Source: Ferrimonas sp. YFM
GTDB taxonomy: Bacteria; Pseudomonadota; Gammaproteobacteria; Enterobacterales; Shewanellaceae
Assembly: GCF_030296015.1 (NCBI RefSeq)
Contig: NZ_AP027368.1
Location: 4,202,839-4,266,838, forward strand
Length of the DNA: 64,000 bases
Reading direction: 5' to 3'
Made by a program: the position numbers and the translations under genes. Of this stretch, positions 1 to 9,673 are shown one piece after another. Within the stretch, counting starts at the first letter, position 1, and each line of letters starts with the position of its first letter. The notes under the pieces are model-generated. The model searched no databases, was not told the DNA's origin, and saw only the letters and a list, made by a program, of their open reading frames with translations.

Positions 1-353
1 ACGAACTGCGTGCCGAAGCCACCGACGACAAGGTGGTGACCACCCTGATCGCCTCCGGTTCTCCCGCCACCTATCAACAGATGATGGAGAACGGCAAGCT
101 GGCCCAGGCCGAAGCCGCCGAAATTCGCTACGACATCCAGAAGCGCATCCTGACCCTGAAGGGGAAAGCGGAGATGCGCCAGTCCGGCAGCCTGGTCCAG
201 GGCGACACCATCCAGTACGACCTGGAGAAGCAGATGCTGGTGGCCGAAGGCAACAAGGATGAGCAGATCACCACCATCTTCCAGCCTGCAGAAACCGATC
301 TCAAATCCCTGGCCGAGCCCAAGGAAAAGAAAGAGGGTGAGAAGCAGCAATGA
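1..353 (+). CDS. lptA: LPS transport periplasmic protein LptA (5' end outside window)
   Basis: The reading frame is open from the first bases of the window, so this is the C-terminal part (about 117 residues) of LptA. LptA is the periplasmic bridge protein that carries lipopolysaccharide from the inner-membrane LptBFGC complex to LptDE in the outer membrane. The visible part has the OstA-type beta-jellyroll pattern, with short alternating strands such as [34 protein letters not shown], then a charged Lys/Glu-rich tail. A GTG at 33 lies inside the gene and is not the start. The stop overlaps the lptB start by four bases (ATGA), which implies translational coupling and supports the lptA-lptB assignment. 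The upstream part, including the signal peptide, is not visible. Confidence 0.9.
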   Translation, partial: ELRAEATDDKVVTTLIASGSPATYQQMMENGKLAQAEAAEIRYDIQKRILTLKGKAEMRQSGSLVQGDTIQYDLEKQMLVAEGNKDEQITTIFQPAETDLKSLAEPKEKKEGEKQQ

Positions 354-1081
354 CCCGCTCAACCCTGACCGCAGAGAAACTGGCCAAGGCCTACAAGGGC
401 CGGGAAGTGGTCAAGAACGTTGGCCTTGAGGTCAGCACCGGCCAGATCGTCGGCCTGCTGGGCCCCAACGGCGCCGGCAAGACCACCACCTTCTACATGG
501 TGGTGGGCCTGGTGCAGAACGACCGGGGCCGGATCCTCATTGACGGCGAGGAGATCACCCTGCTGCCGATGCACAGCCGTGCCCGCAAGGGGATTGGCTA
601 CCTGCCTCAGGAATCCTCCATCTTCCGCAAGCTGTCGGTGTACGACAACCTGATGGCGGTGCTGCAGACCCGCAAGGGCCTGAGCCAGTCCCAGCGGGTA
701 GAGAAGCTGGAACAGCTTCTGGAGGAGTTCAACATCACCCACATCCGCGACAGCCTGGGAATGAGCCTGTCCGGCGGCGAGCGCCGCCGGGTAGAGATCG
801 CCCGGGCCCTGGCTGCCGATCCCAAGTTCATCCTGCTGGACGAGCCCTTCGCCGGCGTCGACCCCATCTCGGTGATCGACATCAAGAAGATCATCCAGCA
901 CCTGAGAGATCGCGGCCTGGGCGTACTGATCACCGACCACAATGTTCGGGAGACTCTGGACGTCTGTGAACACGCCTACATCGTCAGCCACGGCGAGCTG
1001 ATCGCCCAGGGTGAACCCGCCGCCATCCTAGAGAACAAGCTGGTGCGCTCGGTATACTTGGGCGACCAGTTCAAGCTATAG
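350..1081 (+). CDS. lptB: LPS export ABC transporter ATP-binding protein LptB
   Basis: Cytoplasmic ATPase that powers extraction of lipopolysaccharide from the inner membrane with LptF and LptG. The 243-residue length is normal for the family. Walker [10 protein letters not shown] lies at residues 38-46, the signature LSGGERRR near residue 140, Walker [14 protein letters not shown] near 160-170, and the switch histidine in [11 protein letters not shown]. The insertion of a Q-loop in [15 protein letters not shown] is typical of LptB. Its ATG overlaps the lptA stop. The gene is followed by a 67-base gap and rpoN, the usual gammaproteobacterial order. Confidence 0.97.
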   Translation: MTRSTLTAEKLAKAYKGREVVKNVGLEVSTGQIVGLLGPNGAGKTTTFYMVVGLVQNDRGRILIDGEEITLLPMHSRARKGIGYLPQESSIFRKLSVYDNLMAVLQTRKGLSQSQRVEKLEQLLEEFNITHIRDSLGMSLSGGERRRVEIARALAADPKFILLDEPFAGVDPISVIDIKKIIQHLRDRGLGVLITDHNVRETLDVCEHAYIVSHGELIAQGEPAAILENKLVRSVYLGDQFKL

Positions 1082-1148
1082 TAATTTGAACTCCCGACCA
1101 GGAATACAACCGGAAATAACAAGAAGGAATAAGGACAGGTTGTTGTAA

Positions 1149-2600
1149 ATGAAGACTTCTCTACAGCTAAAGCTGGGACAGCAGCTCACCATGACCCCGC
1201 AGTTGCAACAGGCCATTCGCCTGCTGCAACTGTCGACGCTGGATCTCCAACAGGAGATTCAGGAGGCTCTGGATGCCAACCCCCTGCTTGAGGTCGAGGA
1301 GGATCTCAGCCCAGCCGTCCCCGACACCCCGGACACCGCCACCCGGGATGAGTTGGAGCCCGCTCCGGAAGCCGCCAGCCTGGACACCAGCGAGGCCCTG
1401 AGTCAGACCGACATGCCCGATGACCTTCAGGTCGACACCTCCTGGGACGAATACTACACCTCCTCCCCGGCCCCCATGTCCAGCCGGGAAGACGACATGC
1501 CCTTTCAGGGCAGCACCGGCGACAGCCTTCAAAGCCATCTGCTGTGGCAGATGGAACTGACCCCCATGTCCGATACCGACCGCGCCATCGCGGTGGCCAT
1601 CATTGATGCCACCGACGAACGCGGCTACCTGACCCAGACCGCCGAAGACATTCTCGAAGCCATGGGCGACGATGAGGTGGAGCTGGACGAGGTGGAAGCG
1701 GTGCTCAAGCGGGTGCAACGATTCGATCCTGTGGGCGTCTGTGCCCGGGATCTGGCCGAGTGCCTGCTGGTGCAACTGAGTCAGTTTGATGGGGGAACCC
1801 CCTGGCTGGCAGAGGCCAGGATGCTGATCCAGGAGCACATGGATCTGCTGGCCAATCGCGACTTCCGCGGCCTGATGCGCAAGACCCGCCTCAAGGAGGA
1901 GGAGCTCAAAGAGGCGATGGAGCTGATCCAGACCCTCAACCCGCGTCCCGGCAGCGCCCTGGTCAGCGATAACGACCAGTACGTGATTCCCGATGTGGCG
2001 GTCTCCAAGCGCAAGGGGCGCTGGGTAGTGGAACTCAATCCGGACACCATGCCCAAGATCCGCATCAACGAACAGTATGCGGCCCTGAGCCGCAACAGCC
2101 GCAATCAGGCAGACAGCCAATTCGTTCGCGGTCACCTGCAGGAAGCCAAGTGGTTCCTGAAGAGCCTGGAGAGCCGCAACGACACCCTGCTCAAGGTGGC
2201 CAACTGCATCGTCCAGTTCCAGCAAGGCTTCCTGGAGTATGGTGACGAGGCGATGAAGCCCATGGTGCTCAACGATGTGGCGGAAGCGGTGGACATGCAC
2301 GAGTCCACTATCTCCCGGGTGACCACCCAGAAATACATGCATACGCCCCGTGGCATCTTCGAGCTGAAATACTTCTTTTCCAGCCACGTCAGCACCGACA
2401 GTGGCGGCGAGTGCTCATCCACGGCAATTCGTGCTTTAATTAAAAAATTGGTTGCTGCTGAGAATCCTAAAAAACCTCTCAGTGACAGCAAAATGGCGGA
2501 GCTGCTGGCAGAACAGGGAATCAAGGTGGCGAGACGGACCATCGCCAAGTACAGGGAAGCCCTGGGCATAGCTCCATCCAATCAGCGGAAACAGCTGTAA
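1149..2600 (+). CDS. rpoN: RNA polymerase sigma-54 factor RpoN
   Basis: Alternative sigma factor that directs RNA polymerase to -24/-12 promoters and needs AAA+ enhancer-binding activators. The 483-residue protein has the Gln/Leu-rich activator-interacting region I at residues 1-45 ([20 protein letters not shown]), an acidic linker at about 50-125, the core-binding region, a helix-turn-helix near 365-390, and the RpoN box [10 protein letters not shown] at about 461-470. All hallmark regions are present, so the gene looks intact. It begins the rpoN-hpf-ptsN-rapZ-NPr block, which links sigma-54 with the nitrogen PTS in most Gammaproteobacteria. Confidence 0.98.
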   Translation: MKTSLQLKLGQQLTMTPQLQQAIRLLQLSTLDLQQEIQEALDANPLLEVEEDLSPAVPDTPDTATRDELEPAPEAASLDTSEALSQTDMPDDLQVDTSWDEYYTSSPAPMSSREDDMPFQGSTGDSLQSHLLWQMELTPMSDTDRAIAVAIIDATDERGYLTQTAEDILEAMGDDEVELDEVEAVLKRVQRFDPVGVCARDLAECLLVQLSQFDGGTPWLAEARMLIQEHMDLLANRDFRGLMRKTRLKEEELKEAMELIQTLNPRPGSALVSDNDQYVIPDVAVSKRKGRWVVELNPDTMPKIRINEQYAALSRNSRNQADSQFVRGHLQEAKWFLKSLESRNDTLLKVANCIVQFQQGFLEYGDEAMKPMVLNDVAEAVDMHESTISRVTTQKYMHTPRGIFELKYFFSSHVSTDSGGECSSTAIRALIKKLVAAENPKKPLSDSKMAELLAEQGIKVARRTIAKYREALGIAPSNQRKQL

Positions 2601-2623
2601 CCAGCAAAAAAGGAGGAACCTAT

Positions 2624-2911
2624 ATGCAAATCAATCTGACCGGTCATCACGTCGAGATCACAACCGCTCTGAGAGATTATGTGCACACCAAGTTCGACAA
2701 GCTGGAGCGCCACTTTGACCATATCTCCAATGTCTACGTGGTGCTGAATGTGGAGAAAGCACAGCAAACCGCCGAAGCCAAACTGAACCTGAGTGGCCGC
2801 GAAGTGTACGCGACCCACCACCACGACAACATGTACGCTGCCATCGACGGCCTGATCGACAAGCTGGACCGTCAGGTTATCAAGCATAAAGAGAAAATTT
2901 CACGCCATTAA
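2624..2911 (+). CDS. hpf: Ribosome hibernation promoting factor HPF (short form)
   Basis: A 95-residue protein of the short HPF/YfiA family. It binds the decoding region of the 30S subunit in stationary phase and promotes 100S ribosome dimers. The N-terminal pattern MQINLTGHHVEITTALRDYV and the internal run AAIDGLIDKLDRQVIKHK are typical. The strong ribosome binding site AAGGAGG at about 2609-2615 fixes the ATG. The gene lies 23 bases after rpoN and two bases before ptsN, as in the conserved rpoN operon. It lacks the long C-terminal dimerisation domain of the long form. Confidence 0.95.
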   Translation: MQINLTGHHVEITTALRDYVHTKFDKLERHFDHISNVYVVLNVEKAQQTAEAKLNLSGREVYATHHHDNMYAAIDGLIDKLDRQVIKHKEKISRH

Positions 2912-2913
2912 TC

Positions 2914-3360
2914 ATGGACATAACCACGTTACTCAGCCCGGAGTGCGCCACCATCGCCGCTCCGGGCCTTAGCAAAAAGCGCGCCCTGGAGATGATCTCC
3001 CAACTGGCGGGCGAGCATCACGGCAGTCTCAACCCCCAGCAGCTGTTCGAAAGCCTGCTGGCCAGGGAGAGGATGGGCAGCACCGGCATCGGCAAGGGAA
3101 TCGCCCTGCCCCATGGCCGGCTGGCGAACATCGAGCGCCCCATCGCCGTGTTCATCAAGTGCGACGAAGCGATCCCCTTCGACGCCATCGATGGCAAGCC
3201 AGTGGACCTGCTGTTTGCCCTGTTTGTCCCCGAGGACGCCGTACAGGAGCACCTGGCCACTCTGGCCGCCATGGCCAAGACCCTGCAGGACAAAGAGACC
3301 TGCCGGGCACTGCGCAAATGCAGCAATGACTCTGAGCTCTATGCCCTGGTGACCTCGTGA
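2914..3360 (+). CDS. ptsN: Nitrogen PTS enzyme IIA-Ntr (PtsN)
   Basis: Phosphoacceptor of the nitrogen phosphotransferase chain PtsP-NPr-PtsN. It has no transport role and regulates targets such as K+ uptake and stress functions. The 148-residue length is normal. The phosphorylated histidine is H67 in the motif [18 protein letters not shown]-2 features such as the region [16 protein letters not shown] follow. The stop overlaps the rapZ GTG start by four bases. The downstream NPr gene encodes the phosphodonor to this protein, so the whole small chain except PtsP is encoded here. Confidence 0.96.
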   Translation: MDITTLLSPECATIAAPGLSKKRALEMISQLAGEHHGSLNPQQLFESLLARERMGSTGIGKGIALPHGRLANIERPIAVFIKCDEAIPFDAIDGKPVDLLFALFVPEDAVQEHLATLAAMAKTLQDKETCRALRKCSNDSELYALVTS

Positions 3361-4223
3361 AACTGATCATCCTCTCCGGACGTTCCGGTGCCGGCAAATC
3401 CGTCGCCCTCCGGGTCCTCGAAGACCTGGGCTGCTACTGTGTCGACAACCTGCCCGCGGTGATGCTGCCCTCCCTGGTGGAGGAGATGCTGGATCAATGC
3501 GACACCCTGGCGGTCAGCCTGGACATCCGCAACCTGCCGGACCAGGCGGAACAGATTCCTGAGATACTCAAGCACCTGCCGGATTCCATCGAGCGACAGA
3601 TCTACTTCCTGGATGCGTCGGATGCCAGCCTGATCAAGCGCTACAGCGAGACCCGCAGACTGCATCCCCTGTCGCGCAGCGGCACTTCCCTGGCGGAGGC
3701 GATCGCCTCAGAGACCCAACTGCTGGCCCCCATTCGCGACCTGGCCGACCACAGTTTCATGACCGATGGCCTGTCGGTCCATCAGTTGGCCGACGAGATG
3801 CGTACCCGACTGCTGGGGCAGGCGGAACGGGAACTGCTGCTGGTGTTTGAGTCCTTCGGATTCAAGCATGGCATCCCCAAGGATGCGGACTACGTGTTCG
3901 ACGTACGCTTTCTGCCCAACCCTCACTGGGATCCCGCCCTGCGTCCCCTCACCGGCCTGGACAAGCCGGTGCAGCGCTACTTCGCCAAGGAGTGGATGGT
4001 GGCGCGCTTTATCGAACACACCGAAAACTTTCTGCTCAACTGGCTGCCGATGCTGGAGCGCAACAACCGCGCCTACCTGACCATCGCCATCGGCTGTACC
4101 GGCGGCCAGCACCGCAGCGTCTACATCGCCGAACAGCTGGAGCAACGCTTCCGCCAGCGGCAGAAGCAGACCTCGGTCCGTCATCGTGAACTGGACAAAC
4201 GTGAAGCTGACAAGAACCCTTAA
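3357..4223 (+). CDS. rapZ: RNase adapter / nucleotide-binding protein RapZ
   Basis: The 288-residue protein has a Walker A motif GRSGAGKS at residues 8-15 in the N-terminal P-loop domain. The conserved C-terminal signature [16 protein letters not shown] lies near residues 245-260. In enterics RapZ delivers the small RNA GlmZ to RNase E and so controls glucosamine-6-phosphate synthesis. Whether GlmZ exists here cannot be seen from this window. The GTG start overlaps the ptsN stop by four bases. The last few codons overlap the start region of the NPr gene, so translation of the three genes is probably coupled. Confidence 0.95.
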   Translation: MKLIILSGRSGAGKSVALRVLEDLGCYCVDNLPAVMLPSLVEEMLDQCDTLAVSLDIRNLPDQAEQIPEILKHLPDSIERQIYFLDASDASLIKRYSETRRLHPLSRSGTSLAEAIASETQLLAPIRDLADHSFMTDGLSVHQLADEMRTRLLGQAERELLLVFESFGFKHGIPKDADYVFDVRFLPNPHWDPALRPLTGLDKPVQRYFAKEWMVARFIEHTENFLLNWLPMLERNNRAYLTIAIGCTGGQHRSVYIAEQLEQRFRQRQKQTSVRHRELDKREADKNP

Positions 4224-4473
4224 GGTGGTCAACAAGCTGGGCCTGCACGCCCGCGCCGCCACCCGGCTGGCGCAGCTGGCCCACAACTACGACGCCCACA
4301 TTCAGGTGGTCCATGGAGACCAGAGCGCCAGTGCCGACAGCGTGCTGGGGCTGCTGATGCTGCAAACCTGTCAGGGACAGGAGGTGACGGTGATCTGCGA
4401 AGGCCAGGACGCCGAGCCCGCCCTGGAAGCGGTCACCCAACTGTTCAGCGGGCGATTCGACGAATCAGAATAA
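4201..4473 (+). CDS. ptsO: Phosphocarrier protein NPr (HPr family)
   Basis: Small HPr-like phosphocarrier that passes phosphate from PtsP to the His of PtsN. The phosphorylated histidine lies in [17 protein letters not shown], and a second conserved region is [19 protein letters not shown]. Two in-frame GTG starts are possible, at 4186 and 4201. I chose 4201 because it gives the family-typical 15-16 residues before the active His and a length of 90 residues. Starting at 4186 would add five residues. The start lies inside rapZ. A strong intrinsic terminator follows directly, ending the rpoN block. Confidence 0.92.
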   Translation: MKLTRTLKVVNKLGLHARAATRLAQLAHNYDAHIQVVHGDQSASADSVLGLLMLQTCQGQEVTVICEGQDAEPALEAVTQLFSGRFDESE

Positions 4474-4506
4474 AAAAACCGGAGCCTGGCTCCGGTTTTT
4501 TGTTTT
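4473..4506. terminator. Intrinsic terminator after NPr, likely bidirectional with pmbA
   Basis: The perfect inverted repeat ACCGGAGCC/GGCTCCGGT is flanked by an A-run on the left and a T-run (TTTTTTGTTTTT) on the right. It sits between convergent NPr (+) and pmbA (-), so it can serve both strands. Confidence 0.9.
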
Positions 4507-4524
4507 TCGACACTAGGTCCCCAA

Positions 4525-5865
4525 TCAGTTACCGGCCACCTTCATGGCGCTCAGCAGGATGGACCCCGTCTTGATGCTGGTGCGGGGATCCACATCTGTG
4601 CCCACCGCCACCATATCCCGGTACATCTGCTTCAGGTTACCGGCGATGGTGATCTCGTGCACCGGATACTGGATGATGCCGTTCTCCACCCAGAAGCCGG
4701 CGGCGCCACGGGAGTAATCACCGGTCACGCCGTTCACACCATGGCCCATCAGCTCGGTCACATACAGGCCGGTGCCCATCTGCTTCAGCATGGAGGCCAG
4801 ATCGCCGCCATTGCTGGCCAGTTGCCAGTTGTAGATGCCACCGGCGTGACCCGTGGTGGTCATCCCCAGGCGGCGGGCGGAGTAAGCGGTCAGCAGGTAG
4901 GACTCCAGTACGCCGTCACGGACAATCTGCCGGGCACGGGTGGCCACACCCTCCCCATCGAAGGGAGCGCTGGCCAGGCCCACGGGCAGATGAGGATTCT
5001 CTTCGATTGAGAACCACTGGGGCAGAATCTCGGTGCCTAGGCTGTCCAGCAGGAAGGAGGACTGACGATAGAGTGACGCACCGCTGATGGCGCCCACCAG
5101 GTGACCCACCAGGCCGGTGGCGGTCTCGGCGGAGAACAGCACTGGCACTTCGCAGGTGTCGATCTTGCGCGCACCCAGACGGGCGCTGACCTTAGCGGCG
5201 GCGCTGATGCCCAGGGCCTCCGGGTTCACCAGATCGCCAAATCGACGCCCCACGGTGTAGTCATAGTCTCGCTCCATCCCCTGCTCATCCTTGCCGATCA
5301 GCACACAGGAGAGGCTGTGGCGGGAGGAAGCATAGCTGCCGATAAAGCCATGGCTGTTGCCGTACACCTTGATGCCGGCGTGGCTGTTGCAGCTGGCACC
5401 GTCGGACATCTCGATGCCGTGGTCGCTCTCCAGGGCCGCCTGTTCACAACGGGCCGCCAGATCGATCCCCTCCTCCGGGGTCAGGGCATGGGGGTGGTAG
5501 AGATCCAGGTCAGGAAGCGACGTAGGCATCAGTTCGGCTTCGGCCAGGCCGTTATGCTGGTCCGCCGTGGTATGTCGGGCGATGCCATCGGCGGCCCGCA
5601 CCGCATCGACAATCGCCTGGGCACTGAGGTCCGAGGTGGACGCATTGCCCTTGGCTCCCTCACGGTAGAGGGAGATGCCCAGGGCACCGTCCTTATTGAA
5701 CTCCACGGTCTCCACTTCACCCATGCGGGTGGAGACGCTCAAGCCCTGCTGCTTACTGATGGCCACCTCTGCGGCAGACACCCCCAGTTTTTTGGCCTCT
5801 TCCAGGGCCAGGGCTACCGCCTCCTCCAGCTGCTGACGCTGGGCTTCAATGCTGACTTGGGTCAC
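4525..5865 (-). CDS. pmbA: Metalloprotease PmbA (TldE)
   Basis: The 446-residue protein belongs to the TldD/PmbA (peptidase U62) family. PmbA is the partner subunit of TldD. The heterodimer degrades unfolded peptides, and in E. coli it matures microcin B17 and degrades the CcdA antitoxin. PmbA itself lacks the HExxxH zinc motif, and none is seen here. Typical stretches include RMGEVETVEFNKDGALGISL near residues 47-66 and GVNGVTGDYSRGAAGFWVEN near 375-395. The partner tldD is also in this window (12177-13625) but is separated from it by the efflux operon. Confidence 0.95.
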   Translation of the reverse strand: MTQVSIEAQRQQLEEAVALALEEAKKLGVSAAEVAISKQQGLSVSTRMGEVETVEFNKDGALGISLYREGAKGNASTSDLSAQAIVDAVRAADGIARHTTADQHNGLAEAELMPTSLPDLDLYHPHALTPEEGIDLAARCEQAALESDHGIEMSDGASCNSHAGIKVYGNSHGFIGSYASSRHSLSCVLIGKDEQGMERDYDYTVGRRFGDLVNPEALGISAAAKVSARLGARKIDTCEVPVLFSAETATGLVGHLVGAISGASLYRQSSFLLDSLGTEILPQWFSIEENPHLPVGLASAPFDGEGVATRARQIVRDGVLESYLLTAYSARRLGMTTTGHAGGIYNWQLASNGGDLASMLKQMGTGLYVTELMGHGVNGVTGDYSRGAAGFWVENGIIQYPVHEITIAGNLKQMYRDMVAVGTDVDPRTSIKTGSILLSAMKVAGN

Positions 5866-5985
5866 TCGTCGATTCCATAAAATTCAGTTGCAAGAAAGGA
5901 TAGCAAACCCCGCCCCTGCTCCGATAGGGGCATGACGGCTCATAGCCTGCTAGAATAGGCGCCCAAATCATTTAGGAGAACAGCT

Positions 5986-6510
5986 ATGGCAGCAAAACGC
6001 CCGGAACCGGAGCTCCAGGAAGAGGAGTGGATCAGCAAATCGGAGCTTAAGCGGGAAGCGGAACAGCTGCAGAAGATCGGCAACGAAATTGTGGCCCTGG
6101 GCAAGAACGACCTGGCCAAGGTGCCCATGGACGAAGAGCTGGAGGTCGCCGTTGCCCTGGCCCAGCGCCTGAAGGGGAAAAACGAAGCCCACCGCCGCCA
6201 ACTGCAGTTTGTTGGCAAGCTGCTGCGCAGCCGGGATCCCGAGCCTCTGGTGGCCGCCCTGGACAAGATTCGCAACAAGCACAACCAGGCCAACCAGGAG
6301 TTCCACAAGATGGAGCAGTGGCGCGACCGGCTGATTGCAGAGGGTGACGATGCCATGCAGGCGCTGTTTGCCGAAGTCCCCGCCATGGCCGAGGAGCGCC
6401 AGCGGGTGCGTCAACTGATTCGTCAGGCCGCCAAAGAAGCCAAGGCCAGCAAGCCGCCCAAGTCCTCCCGGGAGCTGTTCAAGCTGATTCGTCAGTACAT
6501 GGAAGAGTAG
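5986..6510 (+). CDS. darP: Ribosome biogenesis factor DarP (YjgA, DUF615)
   Basis: A 174-residue, highly charged, helical protein of the YjgA/DUF615 family, which associates with the 50S subunit precursor and promotes its maturation in E. coli. Conserved stretches include DEEWISKSELKREA-like sequence at residues 9-25 (EEEWISKSELKREAEQLQ) and HRRQLQFVGKLLR in the middle. The ATG has a good ribosome binding site (TTTAGGAGAACAGCT). The gene is divergent from pmbA, the same pair order as in many Gammaproteobacteria, and is followed by an intrinsic terminator. Confidence 0.94.
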   Translation: MAAKRPEPELQEEEWISKSELKREAEQLQKIGNEIVALGKNDLAKVPMDEELEVAVALAQRLKGKNEAHRRQLQFVGKLLRSRDPEPLVAALDKIRNKHNQANQEFHKMEQWRDRLIAEGDDAMQALFAEVPAMAEERQRVRQLIRQAAKEAKASKPPKSSRELFKLIRQYMEE

Positions 6511-6518
6511 ATACCAAG

Positions 6519-6546
6519 AGGGAGGCAAATGCCTCCCTGCTTTTTA
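6519..6546 (+). terminator. Intrinsic terminator after darP
   Basis: GGGAGGC-AAAT-GCCTCCC hairpin followed by TGCTTTTT, directly downstream of the darP stop and facing the end of the convergent outer-membrane protein gene. Confidence 0.85.
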
Positions 6547-6557
6547 ACTGAATCACC

Positions 6558-7415
6558 TCAGAAATGAGTGGTCACCACCACGCCCAAGGCACTTTCTGAA
6601 GACAGGTCCCGCTTGTCCCCGCCGTTAGGCCCTCGCAGAGAGAACTCCCCTTCGGAGCGGTGCCCCAGGTAGGCGGACAGACGCCAGCCCCCTTCGGCGG
6701 TGAAACTGCCCCGCAGGAAACTTAGGGGCTGTTCAATCTCAATGGCCCCCTCATCCACGGCAAAGTTCTGGGTCCGGAAAGCCATGCCCGCCCCAAACTC
6801 CCAGGTGGGATTGAGCCTGTAGGAGAGCTCCAGGCCGCCGCGGCCGGCGAAGCCGGGCTCGAAGGGGTTATCCAGCCTGAGCTTATCGGTGATCTGCCAC
6901 TTGATGAACAGCACCGGCATCCAGCGCACATCATAGGGGTCGTTGAAATAGCCCCCGCCAAAGCCCAGGGTCAGGGTGTCGCTGACCGGATAGCTGGCCC
7001 CTGCCAGCAGACCATAACCGAAGCCGTCACCGAACGAGGTGGTGTCCGCGTAGGCCCACTGAACCCTGGGCCCCAGGAACCAGGTCAGGCCGGTTCGGTT
7101 GGGCTTGGTGAAGTTCACCCCCACCCCCAGGGTCTTGACGTTATCCCAGGCCTCGAGCCGCCCGTCCATCAGCGAGCTTCTATTGAAATCAAAGTCACTG
7201 TAGGCCCCCTCCAGCTGCCAGCTCATCAGCCACTGGTCATTGAGGCGTCCCCCCTTATCCAGGGTAAAACCATAGATCTCCTGGCCCACCTTGCCATTGT
7301 CCTCGAGGGACGCCGAGGGAAAGGCCACGGTATAGGGAGTAAAGGTCAGGGCGGGCTGATTGGCGCTGGCGCCGAACGCCAGCAGCAGTAATCCAAGATA
7401 ACGGCAGTTCATCAC
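6558..7415 (-). CDS. Outer-membrane beta-barrel protein of unknown function
   Basis: A 285-residue protein with a short N-terminal signal peptide (RYLGLLLLAFGASA, cleavage near residue 18). The rest is made of alternating amphipathic strands rich in aromatic residues and Gly, ending in a terminal Phe (VVVTTHF), as expected for an outer-membrane barrel. The sequence resembles the DUF6268-type barrel group, but I cannot confirm the family without a search. The neighbouring efflux operon (7449-12008) reads in the same direction and ends 33 bases upstream, so this gene may be its last member. No transport function can be assigned from the sequence. Confidence 0.7.
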   Translation of the reverse strand: MMNCRYLGLLLLAFGASANQPALTFTPYTVAFPSASLEDNGKVGQEIYGFTLDKGGRLNDQWLMSWQLEGAYSDFDFNRSSLMDGRLEAWDNVKTLGVGVNFTKPNRTGLTWFLGPRVQWAYADTTSFGDGFGYGLLAGASYPVSDTLTLGFGGGYFNDPYDVRWMPVLFIKWQITDKLRLDNPFEPGFAGRGGLELSYRLNPTWEFGAGMAFRTQNFAVDEGAIEIEQPLSFLRGSFTAEGGWRLSAYLGHRSEGEFSLRGPNGGDKRDLSSESALGVVVTTHF

Positions 7416-7448
7416 GATTCCTTGTTAATCAAAACAACATGATACGAA

Positions 7449-8603
7449 TCAGACGTCGGTGGGATCATGGCTGCCCAAGGCCTGACGTCGTTTCAGCCCC
7501 AACAGGGCCAGGATGCCCCATGCTAGCACCTGTAGCCACAGGGAGGACAGTTCGTACCCCAATCCAGACAGCCCCAAATTCAATTGGTTCGCCTTGATCA
7601 TGGCGATCATCGCCGGCTGGGCCGGCAGCCAGGCAAACAGACCACTGAGCAGGGCGGACATGCTGTCCGTGGGCCAGACGAAACCACTGGTAAACAGGAT
7701 CGGCATGCCAGTCAGCACCATCAGCTGTACCGGCACCGCCCGACGCTGAAACAGGGTGCTGATGGCCACCCCGGCCAGGGCGGTGGCCAGCAGGAAGGGG
7801 GTCAGCACGCTGACCATGGTCGCCACAGAGGCCGCCATGGCCACCGACTGCCAGGGCAGCACCAGGTCAAAATAGAGAACGCAGGAGGGCAGATAGAGGC
7901 AGGCCAGCATCGCGGTGCGGGCGCACAGCCAGGTGACGGTGGGGTAGCCGGGCCAGGCGCCACGGGTGTTCCAGTTGTTGGCCCCCAGCATCGCCGCCAC
8001 CATCAGCAAAGTCTGGTGGAGAATCAGCACCAGGGCGCCGGGCAGCACATAACTGGAGTAGCTCATGCCCGGGTTGAACACCGGCTGGAACTGAGTCTCC
8101 ACCGGCTGCAACCGGCGCAGCTCTGTGGCGATGTCACCGCCGGAGGCCACGCTGCGTTGCAGCCGCACCGACGCCCCAAGGTAACCCGCCCCCTGCAGGG
8201 CAGCGGTGGCCAGATTGCTGTAGGGCAGCAGGAAACTGCCGTCCCCGGCGGCGGCCAGTTGCACCTGCTCTCCCCGATACAGGTTACGCTCGAACTGATG
8301 GGGGATGACGATCATCCCCTTCAGGTCCCCTTCGGTCAGGGCAGACTCCGCCGCCCGCTGATCAGGGTAAACCCGGGTCAGCGCCACCTTGGGCGAGGCC
8401 AGCCAGATTCTCAGGAGCTGACGACTGCTGGCACTCTGGTCCAGGTCCACCACCGCCACTGGCTGGTCCAGGGCCACATGATTGGAGTAGGGAAGAGGAT
8501 AGATCACCGCATAGAACAGGATGCCGCCGATGGCGGTGAGCATCGCCGCCTTGTCCGCCAGCAGCCCCTGCCACTCCTGCTTGAACAGTTGCCACCAGCT
8601 CAT
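7449..8603 (-). CDS. ABC-2 type transporter permease (YhhJ/YbhR-like), second of pair
   Basis: The 384-residue inner-membrane permease belongs to the ABC2_membrane_3 group. It has a membrane segment at about 20-38, a large periplasmic domain at about 40-180 (starting PVAVVDLDQSASSRQLLR), then five hydrophobic segments in the C-terminal half. The motif FLLATALAGVAISTLF followed by GFVWPTDSMSALLSGLFAW is typical of YhhJ/YbhS-type drug-export permeases. The start overlaps the upstream permease by four bases. No ATP-binding subunit is encoded in the operon, which is unusual and is listed as a finding. Confidence 0.85.
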   Translation of the reverse strand: MSWWQLFKQEWQGLLADKAAMLTAIGGILFYAVIYPLPYSNHVALDQPVAVVDLDQSASSRQLLRIWLASPKVALTRVYPDQRAAESALTEGDLKGMIVIPHQFERNLYRGEQVQLAAAGDGSFLLPYSNLATAALQGAGYLGASVRLQRSVASGGDIATELRRLQPVETQFQPVFNPGMSYSSYVLPGALVLILHQTLLMVAAMLGANNWNTRGAWPGYPTVTWLCARTAMLACLYLPSCVLYFDLVLPWQSVAMAASVATMVSVLTPFLLATALAGVAISTLFQRRAVPVQLMVLTGMPILFTSGFVWPTDSMSALLSGLFAWLPAQPAMIAMIKANQLNLGLSGLGYELSSLWLQVLAWGILALLGLKRRQALGSHDPTDV

Positions 8604-9673
8604 GGCATCCTCCGGTAGAGACAGGCCACGGGGATCAGCAGCAGGGACATCATCAACAGCGGCCAGGTGGCCGACCAGTTGTGGTTGGCCCCCGCCTGCA
8701 GCATCAGCGGCAGGTAGTGGGTACTGGGCATCAGCACCCGCCAGATCTGGGCGGCCGCAGGCATAGACTCCAGGGGAAAACTGATCCCCATGTAGGCGAA
8801 GGCCGGGGCAAACAGGGCACCGCCGACGCTGGTGGCCCGCACCGGGTCATCCACCACCATGGCCACCAGCAGGATGATGCCGGCGATGGCCCCCAGCAGG
8901 GGGATCATCCCCAGCCACAGGATCAGCATCGACCCCGCCATGGGCAAATTGAGCCCGGAATAGAGCAGCAGCAGACCAATGCCTCCCATCAGCCACCACC
9001 ACAGCAGCAGCAACATGATCCGCAGGGGGAGGCCTCGCTTGCCCCTGGCCACCGCATTCACCAGGGTGGCACTGACCAGCAGTTGGTAGAGTGCCAATAG
9101 CAAACCGGGCAGCAGGAAGGGCAGATAGCCCAGGTCCGGATTGAACATGGGGGTCATGGAGACATTCACCGGGGCCATGACCGCGGGCAGCGACTCCGTT
9201 GGGGTGCCGTCGGCGAGGGCCCCCTGGGCCCCCACCTCAGCCAGTCCGCCGCGAATGGCGCCGGCGGCGGCGGAGTAGAGCCGTTTGCCCATGAGCAGAT
9301 ACTGGGCGTTATAGCGCATCGGCAGCTGGGGCTGACGGCCAGCAATCAGATCTGCGGCAAACCTGGGCGGAATCACTACCTGGGCATACACCTGACCCCG
9401 TCGCATCGCCCGCTCTGCGTCCGCCTCGGTGGCGTAGGCCACCAGGCCGATGGCCGGACTGGCCTGCAACTGCCTGCCCAGGGCACGACTGACCGTGGTG
9501 TTGTCCATGTCTGTCCAGGCCACCGGCAATTGGGTGGGCAGGCTGCGGGCAAACACTCCCCACAGAGACAGGGCCAACAGCACCGGCAACCAGGTCATCA
9601 GACTGGCCTGCCAGGGGTCCGACAGCAGATCCCGGATACTGCGGTGCAGCAGGACGACGATGGATTTGGTCAT
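8600..9673 (-). CDS. ABC-2 type transporter permease, first of pair
   Basis: A 357-residue membrane protein with the same architecture as the following gene: one N-terminal membrane segment (LLALSLWGVFARSLP), a periplasmic domain starting PVAWTDMDNTTVSRALGRQL, and a C-terminal block of membrane segments. The middle contains FNPDLGYLPFLLPGLLLALY, which parallels FNPGMSYSSYVLPGALVLIL in the partner, so the two arose by duplication and probably form a heterodimer. It overlaps both neighbours by four bases, which shows one translational unit with the HlyD and TolC genes. Confidence 0.85.
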   Translation of the reverse strand: MTKSIVVLLHRSIRDLLSDPWQASLMTWLPVLLALSLWGVFARSLPTQLPVAWTDMDNTTVSRALGRQLQASPAIGLVAYATEADAERAMRRGQVYAQVVIPPRFAADLIAGRQPQLPMRYNAQYLLMGKRLYSAAAGAIRGGLAEVGAQGALADGTPTESLPAVMAPVNVSMTPMFNPDLGYLPFLLPGLLLALYQLLVSATLVNAVARGKRGLPLRIMLLLLWWWLMGGIGLLLLYSGLNLPMAGSMLILWLGMIPLLGAIAGIILLVAMVVDDPVRATSVGGALFAPAFAYMGISFPLESMPAAAQIWRVLMPSTHYLPLMLQAGANHNWSATWPLLMMSLLLIPVACLYRRMP